A stretch of 64,000 nucleotides of DNA from Sphingobacterium alimentarium (GTDB lineage Bacteria; Bacteroidota; Bacteroidia; Sphingobacteriales; Sphingobacteriaceae), in contig NZ_SMBZ01000009.1 in assembly GCF_004342685.1 (NCBI RefSeq), forward strand, positions 1-64,000, in the 5' to 3' direction. Position 1 is the stretch's first letter. Every line of letters starts with the position of its first letter. Below the pieces are notes generated by a model. That model was not told where the DNA came from, searched no databases, and saw only the letters and a list, made by a program, of their open reading frames with translations. Position numbers and translations under genes: made by a program. Of this stretch, positions 25,567-34,203 are shown piece after piece.

Positions 25567-26874
25567 TTATGCAAAGGCAACTAAGAGCGAATCCTTAATA
25601 ACTGCTAAAGCCGTCTGCAAGTCTTCTTTTGTATGAGCAGCAGATATAAATCCCACTTCATAGCCCGAAGGACCGAAGTATACACCTCTGTTTAATAATT
25701 CGCGGTGCATGATTTTGTATTTCTCCATAGAAGCCGGATCAATTTGTGCAGCTGTTTGGATATTTTCTTGCGCAGTAAACGCAAACCAAAATATAGATCC
25801 GATTGTGAATATCTTCACTACTAGATCGTTATCCGCGATGAATCCACGAAGTTCTTCTACAAAAGCTTGTGTCGTAGATTCCAATTTTTCATAAAATCCT
25901 GGCTGTGCCAATATACTCAACGCAGCAATACCTGCCGCCATAGCCACAGGGTTGCCCGATAAAGTTCCGGCTTGATATACGCCTCCATCAGGAGAAATAT
26001 GTCCCATGATCTCAGCAGAAGCACCGTAAGCACCTACTGGCATACCGCCACCGATGATTTTGCCATATGTCAATATATCTGGTTGGATATCATAATATTT
26101 GGCAGCACCCTCGAATCCTAAGCGGAAACCCGTAATCACTTCATCAAAGATCAATAATGAACCATTGGATGCGGTGATGTCTCTTAAAAATTGGATGTAC
26201 TCTTTGTCTTGAATCAAAAGTCCATTATTAGCTGGAACACCTTCGATGATTACTGCTGCAATTTGGTCTTTGAAATCAACAAATACTTGTTCTAAAGCAG
26301 CTTTGTCATTTAACCCTATAACGATAGTTTCATCCGCGAAAGCTTTAGGAACACCCGCAGAAGACGTTTCACCGAATGTCACTAATCCCGATCCTGCTTT
26401 TACTAATAGTGAATCGGAGTGACCATGGTAACAACCTTCGAATTTGACAATTTTGTCACGTTTTGTATATCCTCTAGCCAAACGAATAGCTGACATCACA
26501 GCTTCTGTTCCTGAACTTACAAAGCGGATTTTCTCAATATATTTATTGTTGGAAATTATTAAATCCGCCAACTCATTTTCTAATGCTGTAGGTGCACCAA
26601 AACTTAATCCTTTCCCTAACTGGGCCTCGACTGCTTCGCGAATTTGTGGGTTGTTGTGTCCTAAAATAAGCGGTCCCCAAGAACAACAAAAATCAATAAA
26701 CTCGTTTCCATCCGCATCCCATAAATGTGCTTTATCACCTCTCTCGATAAATAAAGGCGTACCATAAACGGATTTAAATGCTCTAACCGGTGAGTTCACA
26801 CCACCCGGGAAATAGTTTTTTGCCTTTTCGAAAAGTTCAGCAGACTTTTCTCTACATATATCCTGTGCTTTCAT
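25567..26874 (-). CDS. hemL: Glutamate-1-semialdehyde 2,1-aminomutase
   Basis: 435-residue PLP enzyme of the C5 heme pathway that turns glutamate-1-semialdehyde into 5-aminolevulinate. Seen: the N-terminal FPGGVNSPVRAF motif, GTEAVMSAIRLARG, YHGHSD, DEVITGFR, and the PLP-binding Lys in TYGKIIGGGMPVGAYG. Length and motifs are standard. It is the last of four co-directional heme genes but is separated from hemB by a terminator-like hairpin, so it may be partly uncoupled. Confidence 0.97.
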   Translation of the reverse strand: MKAQDICREKSAELFEKAKNYFPGGVNSPVRAFKSVYGTPLFIERGDKAHLWDADGNEFIDFCCSWGPLILGHNNPQIREAVEAQLGKGLSFGAPTALENELADLIISNNKYIEKIRFVSSGTEAVMSAIRLARGYTKRDKIVKFEGCYHGHSDSLLVKAGSGLVTFGETSSAGVPKAFADETIVIGLNDKAALEQVFVDFKDQIAAVIIEGVPANNGLLIQDKEYIQFLRDITASNGSLLIFDEVITGFRLGFEGAAKYYDIQPDILTYGKIIGGGMPVGAYGASAEIMGHISPDGGVYQAGTLSGNPVAMAAGIAALSILAQPGFYEKLESTTQAFVEELRGFIADNDLVVKIFTIGSIFWFAFTAQENIQTAAQIDPASMEKYKIMHRELLNRGVYFGPSGYEVGFISAAHTKEDLQTALAVIKDSLLVAFA

Positions 26875-26957
26875 GTGCTATAATCAATATTCTTGCGAAG
26901 TTAGAGATTTATAAGTAAATTATATTCATTACCAAGTCAGGAAATGCTATAAATAAC

Positions 26958-26984
26958 AAAGGCTCAAGAATCTCTTGAGCCTTT
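26958..26984 (-). terminator. Hairpin between hemB and hemL
   Basis: Stem AAAGGCTCAAGA / TCTTGAGCCTTT with a 3-nt loop; on the minus strand the following bases are GTTATTTATAGC, a weak T-run. It may reduce read-through into hemL. Confidence 0.65.
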
Positions 26985-27065
26985 ACTGTATTTGTTCATT
27001 TCGAATGCAATGAGAAATCTAAATGCGATATCTCCTAAAGTCGATATGACGGCAAAATTAGTATC

Positions 27066-28037
27066 CTATTTCAACCAACCTTTTTCGATAACCTCTTTCG
27101 CGTGGTAGGTTAGTATTGAAGTAGCGCCAGCGCGACGGAAGCTTAATAAAGTCTCCATGATCACAGCTTCGGACAACCAACCATTCGCAATAGCAGCTTT
27201 CAACATCGCATATTCACCTGATACATTATATGCAGCAATTGGTAAATCAAATTTGTCGTGTAATAATTTAATCACATCCAAATATGGAAGACCTGGTTTG
27301 ACCATCAAGAAGTCAGCACCTTCTTCCATGTCCAATTGTGCTTCGATTAATGCTTCGCGGCTGTTGGCTGGATTCATTTGGTATGTTTTTTTATCGCCTT
27401 TTTTTGGCGCAGAACCTAATGCATCACGGAATGGGCCATAATAAGCCGAAGCATATTTGGCGGTGTAAGACATTAGGGAAACATTCGTAAAACCGTTATC
27501 GTCCAAAACTGAACGTAAATAACCAATACGTCCATCCATCATGTCCGAAGGCGCTATGATATCAGCACCCTTTTGAGCATGAGCCAAAGCCATTTTGCCC
27601 AAAACTTCTAAAGTCTCATCGTTTAAAATTTCTCCATTTTCAACGATTCCGTCATGCCCATCTGAGCTGTAAGGATCCATCGCAACATCGGTAATCACGC
27701 ATGCTTCTGGAAAATTTTTCTTCACGGCATCAATAGCACGTAGATACAAAGTGCCTTCTCGGTAACTCTCCGTTGCGTATTTGTCTTTTAAAGATTCTTC
27801 TACAGCAGGAAACAAGTCGAAAGCCTTTAATCCCAAATTCATACAACTTTCTACCTCGCGCAGTAAGTTGTCTATTGAATACCGGAATATCCCCGGCATT
27901 GATTTCACTTCCTCTTTTTGATTTTCGCCATTAATGATGAATAGAGGGAATATAAGGTTAGAAGCGGACAAATGTGTCTCTTGAATCATGTCGCGAATGA
28001 CTGCTGATTTTCTGTTTCTTCTAGGACGTTGTAACAT
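27066..28037 (-). CDS. hemB: Delta-aminolevulinic acid dehydratase (porphobilinogen synthase)
   Basis: 323 residues; joins two 5-aminolevulinates into porphobilinogen. The two active-site lysines are in SYTAKYASAYYGPFRDA and FLMVKPGLPYLD. The stretch DVAMDPYSSDGHDG lacks the DxCxC zinc cysteines, so this is a Mg/K-dependent type. It lies 52 nt after the hemCD fusion in the same direction. Confidence 0.97.
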   Translation of the reverse strand: MLQRPRRNRKSAVIRDMIQETHLSASNLIFPLFIINGENQKEEVKSMPGIFRYSIDNLLREVESCMNLGLKAFDLFPAVEESLKDKYATESYREGTLYLRAIDAVKKNFPEACVITDVAMDPYSSDGHDGIVENGEILNDETLEVLGKMALAHAQKGADIIAPSDMMDGRIGYLRSVLDDNGFTNVSLMSYTAKYASAYYGPFRDALGSAPKKGDKKTYQMNPANSREALIEAQLDMEEGADFLMVKPGLPYLDVIKLLHDKFDLPIAAYNVSGEYAMLKAAIANGWLSEAVIMETLLSFRRAGATSILTYHAKEVIEKGWLK

Positions 28038-28089
28038 GGTTTTTGTGTTTATGTCAAAGCCATTTCTAAGGAAATGGCTTATTGTACTG

Positions 28090-29679
28090 TTATTTATAAT
28101 CTAATCCAAAAATTGCTTCTGCTAAGCCCATTTCGTCTGGAGAGAAGGGTAATGTGTAGGGTAAGCCCATTTCTTCAATCACCTTAGCAGTTGAATAACC
28201 GATACAGATTATCTGTTGGTTGGGTTCAGCCAAATTTTCCGCAAAGTATGCATGTACATTACTTGGGCTGGTAAAGATTAATACATCGGCGTTGGTCTTA
28301 TCCACATTTTCATCCAATACCGTTTCGTAAATCGGCATATCAATTACCTGCGTATTTGGTGTTAAAGCCTTCTGAATACTCATTAAAGAGTCTTTGGCAC
28401 GTGGAATAAACACCGTTTTTCCGTCTACAACTTTTGCAAATTCTTGAGCGATTTCATCGGTTCCTATTCCTAAATCATCTCCTGAAAAGTCGGCTACACG
28501 ACCAAATTTGCGCAATGTAGATTCTGAACCTCTGCCCAATACGCCAATTTTGGTTTTCTTAAGGATCAAGGGTTGCAATTTGAAGAAATGCTCTATAGCA
28601 TTTTTGCTATTGAAGAAAATCCAATCCGCTCTTTTCAGAATGAAAGAATCTAATGTATTGATCGTCGGGAATATTTTAATTAGCGAACGTGCGTCTACTG
28701 CAATATTATGTTTTGCCAACCATTTGGCTAAGTACGAATTTTCGTCCAGATCACGGGAAATAAATACCGAGGAAGGAAGTTTACGGTCTTTCTGAAATTT
28801 AGCAAAGATCTGTGCTGCCATACCTTCAGTTGTGTCGGATTGAATGTACAATCTATCCGGAAAATCTTCGTTGTCTTCCGCTATAGATGTCCAAGCTTCA
28901 TATTTGCCATTGCGCTCGCGGCAATAAGAGCCTAGAGGCGCATGACATCCTGCGTCAAACATGTTCAATACTTTGCGTTCTACGGCAATAGTTTTGGCCA
29001 CAGCTTCGCAATTTATCTTTTGCAATAGATTGAATAATTCTTGATCTGTCTCACGTATTTGAATCGCTAACACGCCTTGCGCAGGCGCAGGGATGATGTC
29101 GACAGGTGCAATCTCTTCGAGGTGAAAATCGGACAAATCCATTTCAATACGGGAGACACCTGCTTTGGCCAATACGATAGCATCGTATTGCTCATCACGT
29201 AATTTTTGAATACGCGTTTGTAAATTACCACGTAAGTCTGAAAATTCAAGATCTGGACGTACCGACAGAAGTTGAGCTTTACGTCTGTTGGATGAAGTAC
29301 CTACACTTGCATTATGCTTCAATGAAAGTCGTTTGGTCACATCGACGCAATCTTTGTGGATAATGATCACTTCTGAGGGGTCTTCACGCTCCGATACAGC
29401 GGCTATAATGAGTCCAGGAGGATTGACAGTAGGTAAGTCTTTGTGGGAGTGAACAGCGAGGTCGATTTTTGCGGAAAGCAATTCTTCTTCGAGCTCTTTG
29501 GTGAAGAATCCTTTGCCTTCTAATTTATCCAAACGCAGGTGTTGGATAATATCACCTTGTGTCTTAATAATCTTTAATTCTGCTTCTACGCCGATTTCTG
29601 CTAATCTATCTTTTACGAAGTTGGCTTGCCAAAGCGCAAGTTGGCTACCTCTAGTTCCGATAATTAATTTTCTGTTCAC
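28090..29679 (-). CDS. hemCD: Fused porphobilinogen deaminase / uroporphyrinogen-III synthase
   Basis: 529 residues combining two consecutive heme enzymes. The N-terminal 300 or so residues are HemC: GTRGSQLALWQANFV, the HSHKDLPT box, and the cofactor-binding Cys in MFDAGCHAPLGSYC. The C-terminal roughly 230 residues are HemD, with VFISRDLDENSYLAKWL, and SPSNVHAYF near the end as in uroporphyrinogen-III synthases. The fusion would pass the unstable linear hydroxymethylbilane straight to the cyclising domain. It sits between hemA and hemB. The symbol joins the two usual names. Confidence 0.93.
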   Translation of the reverse strand: MNRKLIIGTRGSQLALWQANFVKDRLAEIGVEAELKIIKTQGDIIQHLRLDKLEGKGFFTKELEEELLSAKIDLAVHSHKDLPTVNPPGLIIAAVSEREDPSEVIIIHKDCVDVTKRLSLKHNASVGTSSNRRKAQLLSVRPDLEFSDLRGNLQTRIQKLRDEQYDAIVLAKAGVSRIEMDLSDFHLEEIAPVDIIPAPAQGVLAIQIRETDQELFNLLQKINCEAVAKTIAVERKVLNMFDAGCHAPLGSYCRERNGKYEAWTSIAEDNEDFPDRLYIQSDTTEGMAAQIFAKFQKDRKLPSSVFISRDLDENSYLAKWLAKHNIAVDARSLIKIFPTINTLDSFILKRADWIFFNSKNAIEHFFKLQPLILKKTKIGVLGRGSESTLRKFGRVADFSGDDLGIGTDEIAQEFAKVVDGKTVFIPRAKDSLMSIQKALTPNTQVIDMPIYETVLDENVDKTNADVLIFTSPSNVHAYFAENLAEPNQQIICIGYSTAKVIEEMGLPYTLPFSPDEMGLAEAIFGLDYK

Positions 29680-29791
29680 TGAGACTTATTTACGTTATGA
29701 ATTAACGTTGCAAATTTAGCCAAATAGAACCACTTTCCAGCTCTTTTAGTGTCAGAATAAAGTATCTTTTGTTAAGTAAAAATAAAATGAA

Positions 29792-31033
29792 TTAATTCTT
29801 TTCGAATTCAGCGTTTTTAACAAGAATTTCTTTAGCCATCACCATAGGAACTTTGATGTATTTTTTCTCCATATAGTTGATCACTTTTTCCAAGAGCTCA
29901 CGTGCCTGTGGATCCAGGTTGTTAAGGTCCTGAGCAAAAACTTCATTCATAGCCGTAGCACGGATTTCCTTGATCTTATCAGGTACCTGACGCATAGCAA
30001 CTTCTACGCGGCGTTGTTTGATAATAGGAAGGAACTCTTGAATGTTGGCGTCGATGATAGCCTCTGCGTGTTCTAATTCGTTGTATCTTTCTTGGATGTT
30101 TTTCTCTGCAATGGCTTGCAGACCGCTTACTTCAATGTAATGAATAGAATGGTGGGCTAACACTTCCGCATCAATATCTGTAGGAACAGCTAAGTCCACA
30201 ATTACTTTCTTGTCTGTGTCTCCGTTCAATAAACTTTCATATAAGGTATTGTCAATAATAGAGCCCGCTGCACCCGTGCACGTGATCATTACATCAAAAC
30301 CTTGTTTGTAATTTGCCAATTCGGCCAAAGGAAAAGCTTCACAGCTTAATTCTTGTGCTAAATTTTTAGCATTTTCCAGCGTGCGGTTGAAAACAACGAA
30401 ATTGGAAAGTTTATGTTTTTTAAGATACTTAGCAAAATTTTGATTGGTTTCACCTGATCCAATTACTAATATTCTCGGGTTTTCCGCCAATTTGATTTCT
30501 TTCAGCTTACGGTAAGCTAGGGAAACAACAGAAATAGGATTGCGTGAAATGTTGGTATTGGTGTAGACTTCTTTGGCAGTTTTTACCAATCTGTCCATCA
30601 TCAAGCGAAGAAAGTCTCCTGTAAACCCTGCTTCGCGGCATTTTTCGTAGGCGCGACGTACCTGTGCTAGAATCTCTTTTTCGCCGACTACCAAACTCTC
30701 TAAAGAGCAGGACATGCGGAATAGATGGTTGAGTGCATCCATACCTGCATAGCGAGTTACTTGGCCTAAGTAGCACTGAAGTCTTTCTGCCGGCACACAA
30801 AAATTCATTTTTTCGATGAATTCTGTAATAAACTCATCCGTCAACTCATGTGCTCCGTAGAAAACAAATTCCACACGGTTGCATGTTGCGATATAGAATA
30901 TTTCAGGAATATCTAGTGAATTCTTAAGATTGATTAATCTAGCATCTAACTCTTCGTTGCAGATAACCAAATTCCCCAAGTCTTTCAGATCGACATGCTT
31001 GTGGGTGAACGCTATAACTTTTAAATTCTTCAA
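29792..31033 (-). CDS. hemA: Glutamyl-tRNA reductase
   Basis: 413 residues. First committed step of the C5 pathway: reduces Glu-tRNA(Glu) to glutamate-1-semialdehyde with NADPH. The catalytic Cys lies in IFYIATCNRVEFVFYG (Cys51). The NADP-binding domain (ILVIGSGETNQNFAKYL) and a C-terminal dimerisation helix follow. It leads the heme cluster; a good promoter, tandem repeats and a Fur-box-like palindrome lie upstream. Confidence 0.96.
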   Translation of the reverse strand: MKNLKVIAFTHKHVDLKDLGNLVICNEELDARLINLKNSLDIPEIFYIATCNRVEFVFYGAHELTDEFITEFIEKMNFCVPAERLQCYLGQVTRYAGMDALNHLFRMSCSLESLVVGEKEILAQVRRAYEKCREAGFTGDFLRLMMDRLVKTAKEVYTNTNISRNPISVVSLAYRKLKEIKLAENPRILVIGSGETNQNFAKYLKKHKLSNFVVFNRTLENAKNLAQELSCEAFPLAELANYKQGFDVMITCTGAAGSIIDNTLYESLLNGDTDKKVIVDLAVPTDIDAEVLAHHSIHYIEVSGLQAIAEKNIQERYNELEHAEAIIDANIQEFLPIIKQRRVEVAMRQVPDKIKEIRATAMNEVFAQDLNNLDPQARELLEKVINYMEKKYIKVPMVMAKEILVKNAEFEKN

Positions 31034-31064
31034 CGCTTTAACTTTCTAGCTCAAATAACTGTTG

Positions 31065-31099
31065 CAAATGTATGCTAAAACCTTGGGTATTCTGTCAAA
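31065..31099 (-). promoter_or_regulatory. hemA promoter
   Basis: Minus strand: TTTG (31096-31099), a 23-nt spacer, then TACATTTG (31065-31072), an exact -7. The leader to the hemA ATG would be about 25-30 nt. Confidence 0.7.
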
Positions 31100-31110
31100 A
31101 ATCTGTCAAA
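31091..31110 (-). repeat. Tandem TCTGTCAAA repeats over the hemA -33 region
   Basis: TCTGTCAAA occurs at 31091-31099 and 31102-31110, with an 11-nt period, about one helical turn. The left copy covers the -33 element, a typical place for a regulator to bind as a dimer. Confidence 0.4.
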
Positions 31111-31230
31111 CGAATTAATTTAGAAAGACTCTAAATAGATGTTTTTATTTATTTAACTATTTGATATATAATGAATTGAAAACTAAATTTTGTGAAATAA
31201 TGATGGTAGTCATATAATTCAATATCTCTT

Positions 31231-31249
31231 TGTAATGACAATCATTATT
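31231..31249. promoter_or_regulatory. Candidate Fur box
   Basis: TGTAATGACAATCATTATT matches 15 of 19 bases of the classic Fur consensus GATAATGATAATCATTATC. It lies between the divergent hemA cluster and the small membrane-protein gene. The rest of 31100-31230 shows only a 23-codon open frame (31254-31325) of doubtful value. Confidence 0.5.
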
Positions 31250-31314
31250 AAACATGACTGCAGTAGCCTATTTTGGTCTCATAAAGAGCTGTATAATAAA
31301 TCAAATAATTTTTG

Positions 31315-31345
31315 TTGCCTGCTAAAGTAGGAAAAATTACCTTTA
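31315..31345 (+). promoter_or_regulatory. Promoter of the small membrane protein / AI-2E pair
   Basis: TTG (31315-31317), a 20-nt spacer, then TACCTTTA (31338-31345), one base from TAnnTTTG. The ATG is 5 nt beyond, again suggesting a near-leaderless mRNA. Confidence 0.45.
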
Positions 31346-31350
31346 CCATT

Positions 31351-31749
31351 ATGTTAATATTACGAAAATACACCGCATTATTGGGTATTGCTTTATCGGC
31401 TTTATCCACTATTTTTTGTCCATTTTTAAAAGTTCCCATCAAGGGCAATTGGAACTTGTATGAAACTGACACAAGCCTCTTTTTGATCACCCTGGGTATA
31501 CTCGGTTTGCTGGTGCTATTTTTTGTGTTGCGAAAAATCACTTTGTTTCGTTTTACAGCTATATTGTATCTATGCTGGACGGTATTGGGTTTGGTGGCTG
31601 TTTATTTCAAGATTAATAATTATTTCGGTATGAAATTGGTCGATGGACTACTCGCCAAAACCTTGCATATACAGTGGGGATGGGCTGTGCTTATAGGTAG
31701 TGCCCTAATAGTAGTGTTCAGTGTAAAAAAAGTAAAGGAGATAAATTAA
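31351..31749 (+). CDS. Small four-helix membrane protein of unknown function
   Basis: 132 residues from the ATG at 31351 (MLILRKYTALLGIALSAL). Four hydrophobic segments alternate with short loops, and the third loop carries KINNYFGMKLVDGLL. No family is recognised. A basic tail (SVKKVKEIN) is typical of a cytoplasmic end. It is followed after 1 nt by the AI-2E family permease gene, so the two are co-expressed and may work together. Confidence 0.65.
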   Translation: MLILRKYTALLGIALSALSTIFCPFLKVPIKGNWNLYETDTSLFLITLGILGLLVLFFVLRKITLFRFTAILYLCWTVLGLVAVYFKINNYFGMKLVDGLLAKTLHIQWGWAVLIGSALIVVFSVKKVKEIN

Positions 31750-31750
31750 T

Positions 31751-32809
31751 ATGAGACACAAGCAGATAAATAATACACCTATCAATCAGATAATGTTGAT
31801 CTTGATTATCATCCTTATCTGCATCTTGATATTTAAAAATCTGTCGTATTATTTACCTGGATTTCTAGGAGCTATAACACTATATATCTTATTCCGCAAT
31901 TCGTACTTCAAGCTGACGGAACAACGTAGATGGAACAAAACGATAGCGAGCATCGTTTATATCCTTATTTCGATTGTATTTATTGTCTTACCTATCTGGG
32001 CCATTGTAGATTACTTGATTCCACAGATCAGTGGTTTCTTGACCAATACGGATAAGATTATAGCTCAATTCAACCAAGTCAAAGAATTTATGGCGGATAA
32101 GCCCCTGCTAAAAGATATTGATATGTCTGATGTGGCACTGCTCAATTTTCTGCAGCGATTGACCAAGTACATTCCGAGTATTCTAAATTCTGTAGTGGAG
32201 GTGGGGGTAAATATTTTGGTAGCACTATTTGTGCTTTACTTTATGCAGGTTCACGGCCGTAAGATGGAACATTATATTCAAAAGGCCATTCCATTTTCCA
32301 ATACCAGTAAAAACGAAATATGGAAGGAAGTCGATTTGATGGTGCGTTCGAATGCGATAGGTATTCCGATTTTGGGTGTGTGCCAAGGATTGGTAGCGAT
32401 GTTGGGCTATTATATTTTTGGTGTGGAAAATTTCATACTCTTAGGTGTGTTGACTGGCGTCTCTTCTATCGTCCCAGTGTTGGGAACTATGACAATATAT
32501 ATTCCGATTTGTCTTACCGTATTTGCTACAGGACAGCTTGGAAATGGTATTGGACTGACTTTATACTGTTTTCTATTGGTCGGTGGAATTGATAATATAT
32601 TACGATTTACAATCTTAAAAACCTTAGGTGATGTACCTCCATTGATTACTGTATTTGGGGTATTATTAGGGCTAAATATGTTCGGGATGTTGGGCTTGAT
32701 CTTTGGTCCGTTAATACTTTCCTCGGTGGGCGTACTTATAAAAGTTTACACCAATGAATATGGTAAAGGAAAAGTAATCGAATTGGATACAGAAGACATG
32801 AATAAGTAA
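31751..32809 (+). CDS. AI-2E/PerM-family transporter
   Basis: 352 residues with about seven or eight transmembrane segments in the PerM pattern: two helices at the N-terminus, a soluble middle (about 85-150, NTDKIIAQFNQVKEFMADKPLL...), and a C-terminal group of helices with the PTG-like loop region ILGVLTGVSSIVPVLGTMTIYIPI. The family includes TqsA (autoinducer-2 export) but most members move other small molecules or ions, so the substrate is unknown. Confidence 0.85.
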   Translation: MRHKQINNTPINQIMLILIIILICILIFKNLSYYLPGFLGAITLYILFRNSYFKLTEQRRWNKTIASIVYILISIVFIVLPIWAIVDYLIPQISGFLTNTDKIIAQFNQVKEFMADKPLLKDIDMSDVALLNFLQRLTKYIPSILNSVVEVGVNILVALFVLYFMQVHGRKMEHYIQKAIPFSNTSKNEIWKEVDLMVRSNAIGIPILGVCQGLVAMLGYYIFGVENFILLGVLTGVSSIVPVLGTMTIYIPICLTVFATGQLGNGIGLTLYCFLLVGGIDNILRFTILKTLGDVPPLITVFGVLLGLNMFGMLGLIFGPLILSSVGVLIKVYTNEYGKGKVIELDTEDMNK

Positions 32810-32835
32810 TCACTTACTTTTTTTTAAATTTTTCT

Positions 32836-32865
32836 TTTGTAATCCATTTGATCTCACTATGTTTG
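32836..32865 (+). promoter_or_regulatory. Promoter of a candidate small transcript
   Basis: TTTG (32836-32839), an 18-nt spacer and TATGTTTG (32858-32865), an exact -7. The first terminator downstream is at 33017-33050, with only a 13-codon frame in between. Confidence 0.5.
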
Positions 32866-32871
32866 TATCAC

Positions 32872-33050
32872 TAAGGGAGATGAAAAAACAAAGCTATGTG
32901 AGTATTTACTTACATATATAACCAACAAAACATTGAATAATGATAGACCTGCAATGTCTTAAAACTTCAAAAAGAAATTTTCTATCCAATTATAAAACTA
33001 TATTAGACTAATGATGGACTTGTCGGTTAACCTTCGACAAGTCTTTTTTT
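32872..33050 (+). ncRNA. Candidate small RNA or 3' UTR transcript
   Basis: Between a well-formed promoter and an intrinsic terminator lies a stretch of about 180 nt, AT-rich, with a near-perfect palindrome TATGTGAGTA-TT-TACTTACATA (32895-32916). A 13-codon open frame (32880-32921) begins right after AAGGGAG, a rare plausible ribosome site in this window. It could be a small RNA, a short peptide gene, or simply the long tail of the AI-2E transcript. Confidence 0.4.
33017..33050 (+). terminator. Rho-independent terminator
   Basis: 9-bp stem GACTTGTCG / CGACAAGTC with loop GTTAACCTT and seven T's. It lies 207 nt after the AI-2E gene, so it may end a separate small transcript. Confidence 0.88.
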
Positions 33051-33080
33051 ATGGCATGCAAATAAAAAAATTGTTTTGCT

Positions 33081-33088
33081 TATATTTG
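33081..33088 (+). promoter_or_regulatory. -7 element before rbfA
   Basis: TATATTTG, exact TAnnTTTG, 42 nt before the chosen rbfA ATG; no clear -33. Confidence 0.55.
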
Positions 33089-33130
33089 TAATTGACAATA
33101 TGTCTACATAATAATCCACGAGGAAAACAT

Positions 33131-33502
33131 ATGGGAACGGAGAGTAAGAGACAACAACGATTTGCAGGAGTAGTTCAACAAGATTTGGCGGAGCTATTCC
33201 AGCGCGAAGGTGGAGCTTGGGCTCCTGGTGCTTTTATCACGGTTACGAAAGTACGTGTCACACCAGATTTGGCTATAGCACGTGTATTTTTAAGTTTTTT
33301 GAATACAAAGACTGCAAAGGACGATATTGCTTCGATAAAATCTAAGGCAAGTGAAATACGATATAAATTAGGTGTGCGGATTAAAAATCAGGCAAGGATA
33401 GTTCCACAACTGGAATTTTTCTTGGATGATACCAATGAGTATGTCGAGCACATGGATAAGATATTCGAAGAAATAAGTAAAGAACCTAGACAGCCAGATT
33501 AA
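33131..33502 (+). CDS. rbfA: Ribosome-binding factor A
   Basis: 123 residues from the ATG at 33131 (MGTESKRQQRFAGVVQ), the standard N-terminus. RbfA is a KH-fold protein that binds the 30S subunit late in maturation. Seen: GVVQQDLAELFQRE, the ITVTKVRVTPDLAIARVFLSF strand pair, and a C-terminal helix (EYVEHMDKIFEEI). It precedes aat by 20 nt. Confidence 0.93.
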   Translation: MGTESKRQQRFAGVVQQDLAELFQREGGAWAPGAFITVTKVRVTPDLAIARVFLSFLNTKTAKDDIASIKSKASEIRYKLGVRIKNQARIVPQLEFFLDDTNEYVEHMDKIFEEISKEPRQPD

Positions 33503-33522
33503 TCAATCTGGCTTTTTTGATT

Positions 33523-34203
33523 ATGATTTTTAGATTAGATGATACATCTATTTTATTTCCCGATCCAACTTTAGCAGAAGAAGATGGTTTATTAGCCATA
33601 GGAGGAGATTTGCGTATTGAGCGTCTGTTGGAAGCGTATGCGAGGGGCATATTCCCTTGGTATTCGGAAGAAACCCCCATTCTATGGTATGCACCTCACG
33701 AGCGGTTTGTCTTATACCCGCAAGAAGTGAAAGTGCATAAATCGATGGCAAAGATTATGGGTAAGGGAGATTTTAAAATTACGTTTGATCAGGCTTTTGA
33801 GCAAGTAATCCAACATTGTGCTACTGTCGAACGTAAGGAACAAGACGGTACTTGGATTGTAAGTGAGATGCAGGAAGCTTATATACAATTACACCAGCAA
33901 GGTTTTGCTCACAGTATTGAAGTGTGGCTACACGAGGATCTTGTGGGTGGACTCTATGGGATGTTGATTGGGAAAGTGTTTTGTGGAGAGAGTATGTTTT
34001 CTAAAGTTTCAAATGCTTCCAAAGCGGCATTAATCTATTTATGTCATCAATTTGACCTGCAACTTATCGATTGTCAAATTCATTCCGAACATCTCGAATC
34101 AATGGGAGCAAAGGAAATTGATTCACAAATATTTTATAAATTGCTCAGCAATCAAGCATATACACGATATGGATTACAAAAGCTACTTCGATATTCCGGA
34201 TAA
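33523..34203 (+). CDS. aat: Leucyl/phenylalanyl-tRNA-protein transferase
   Basis: 226 residues (ATG 33523; a TTG two codons earlier is less likely). It adds Leu or Phe to proteins with N-terminal Lys/Arg, marking them for ClpAP/ClpS. Motifs: FPDPTLAEEDGLLAIGGDL, YARGIFPWY, and GGLYGMLIGKVFCGESMFS in the GNAT-like core. The last 35 nt overlap the next gene's start, suggesting coupling. Confidence 0.94.
   Translation: MIFRLDDTSILFPDPTLAEEDGLLAIGGDLRIERLLEAYARGIFPWYSEETPILWYAPHERFVLYPQEVKVHKSMAKIMGKGDFKITFDQAFEQVIQHCATVERKEQDGTWIVSEMQEAYIQLHQQGFAHSIEVWLHEDLVGGLYGMLIGKVFCGESMFSKVSNASKAALIYLCHQFDLQLIDCQIHSEHLESMGAKEIDSQIFYKLLSNQAYTRYGLQKLLRYSG

Noticed and set aside
31254-31325. 23-codon open frame between hemA and the membrane protein gene, beginning MTAVAYFGLIKS
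   Set aside because: No ribosome site or promoter fits it and it lies just after the Fur-like palindrome; likely chance. Kept only as a note.
33092-33131. Longer N-terminus for RbfA (TICLHNNPRGKH...)
   Set aside because: Not conserved in RbfA; the ATG at 33131 matches the family start and lies after the promoter.
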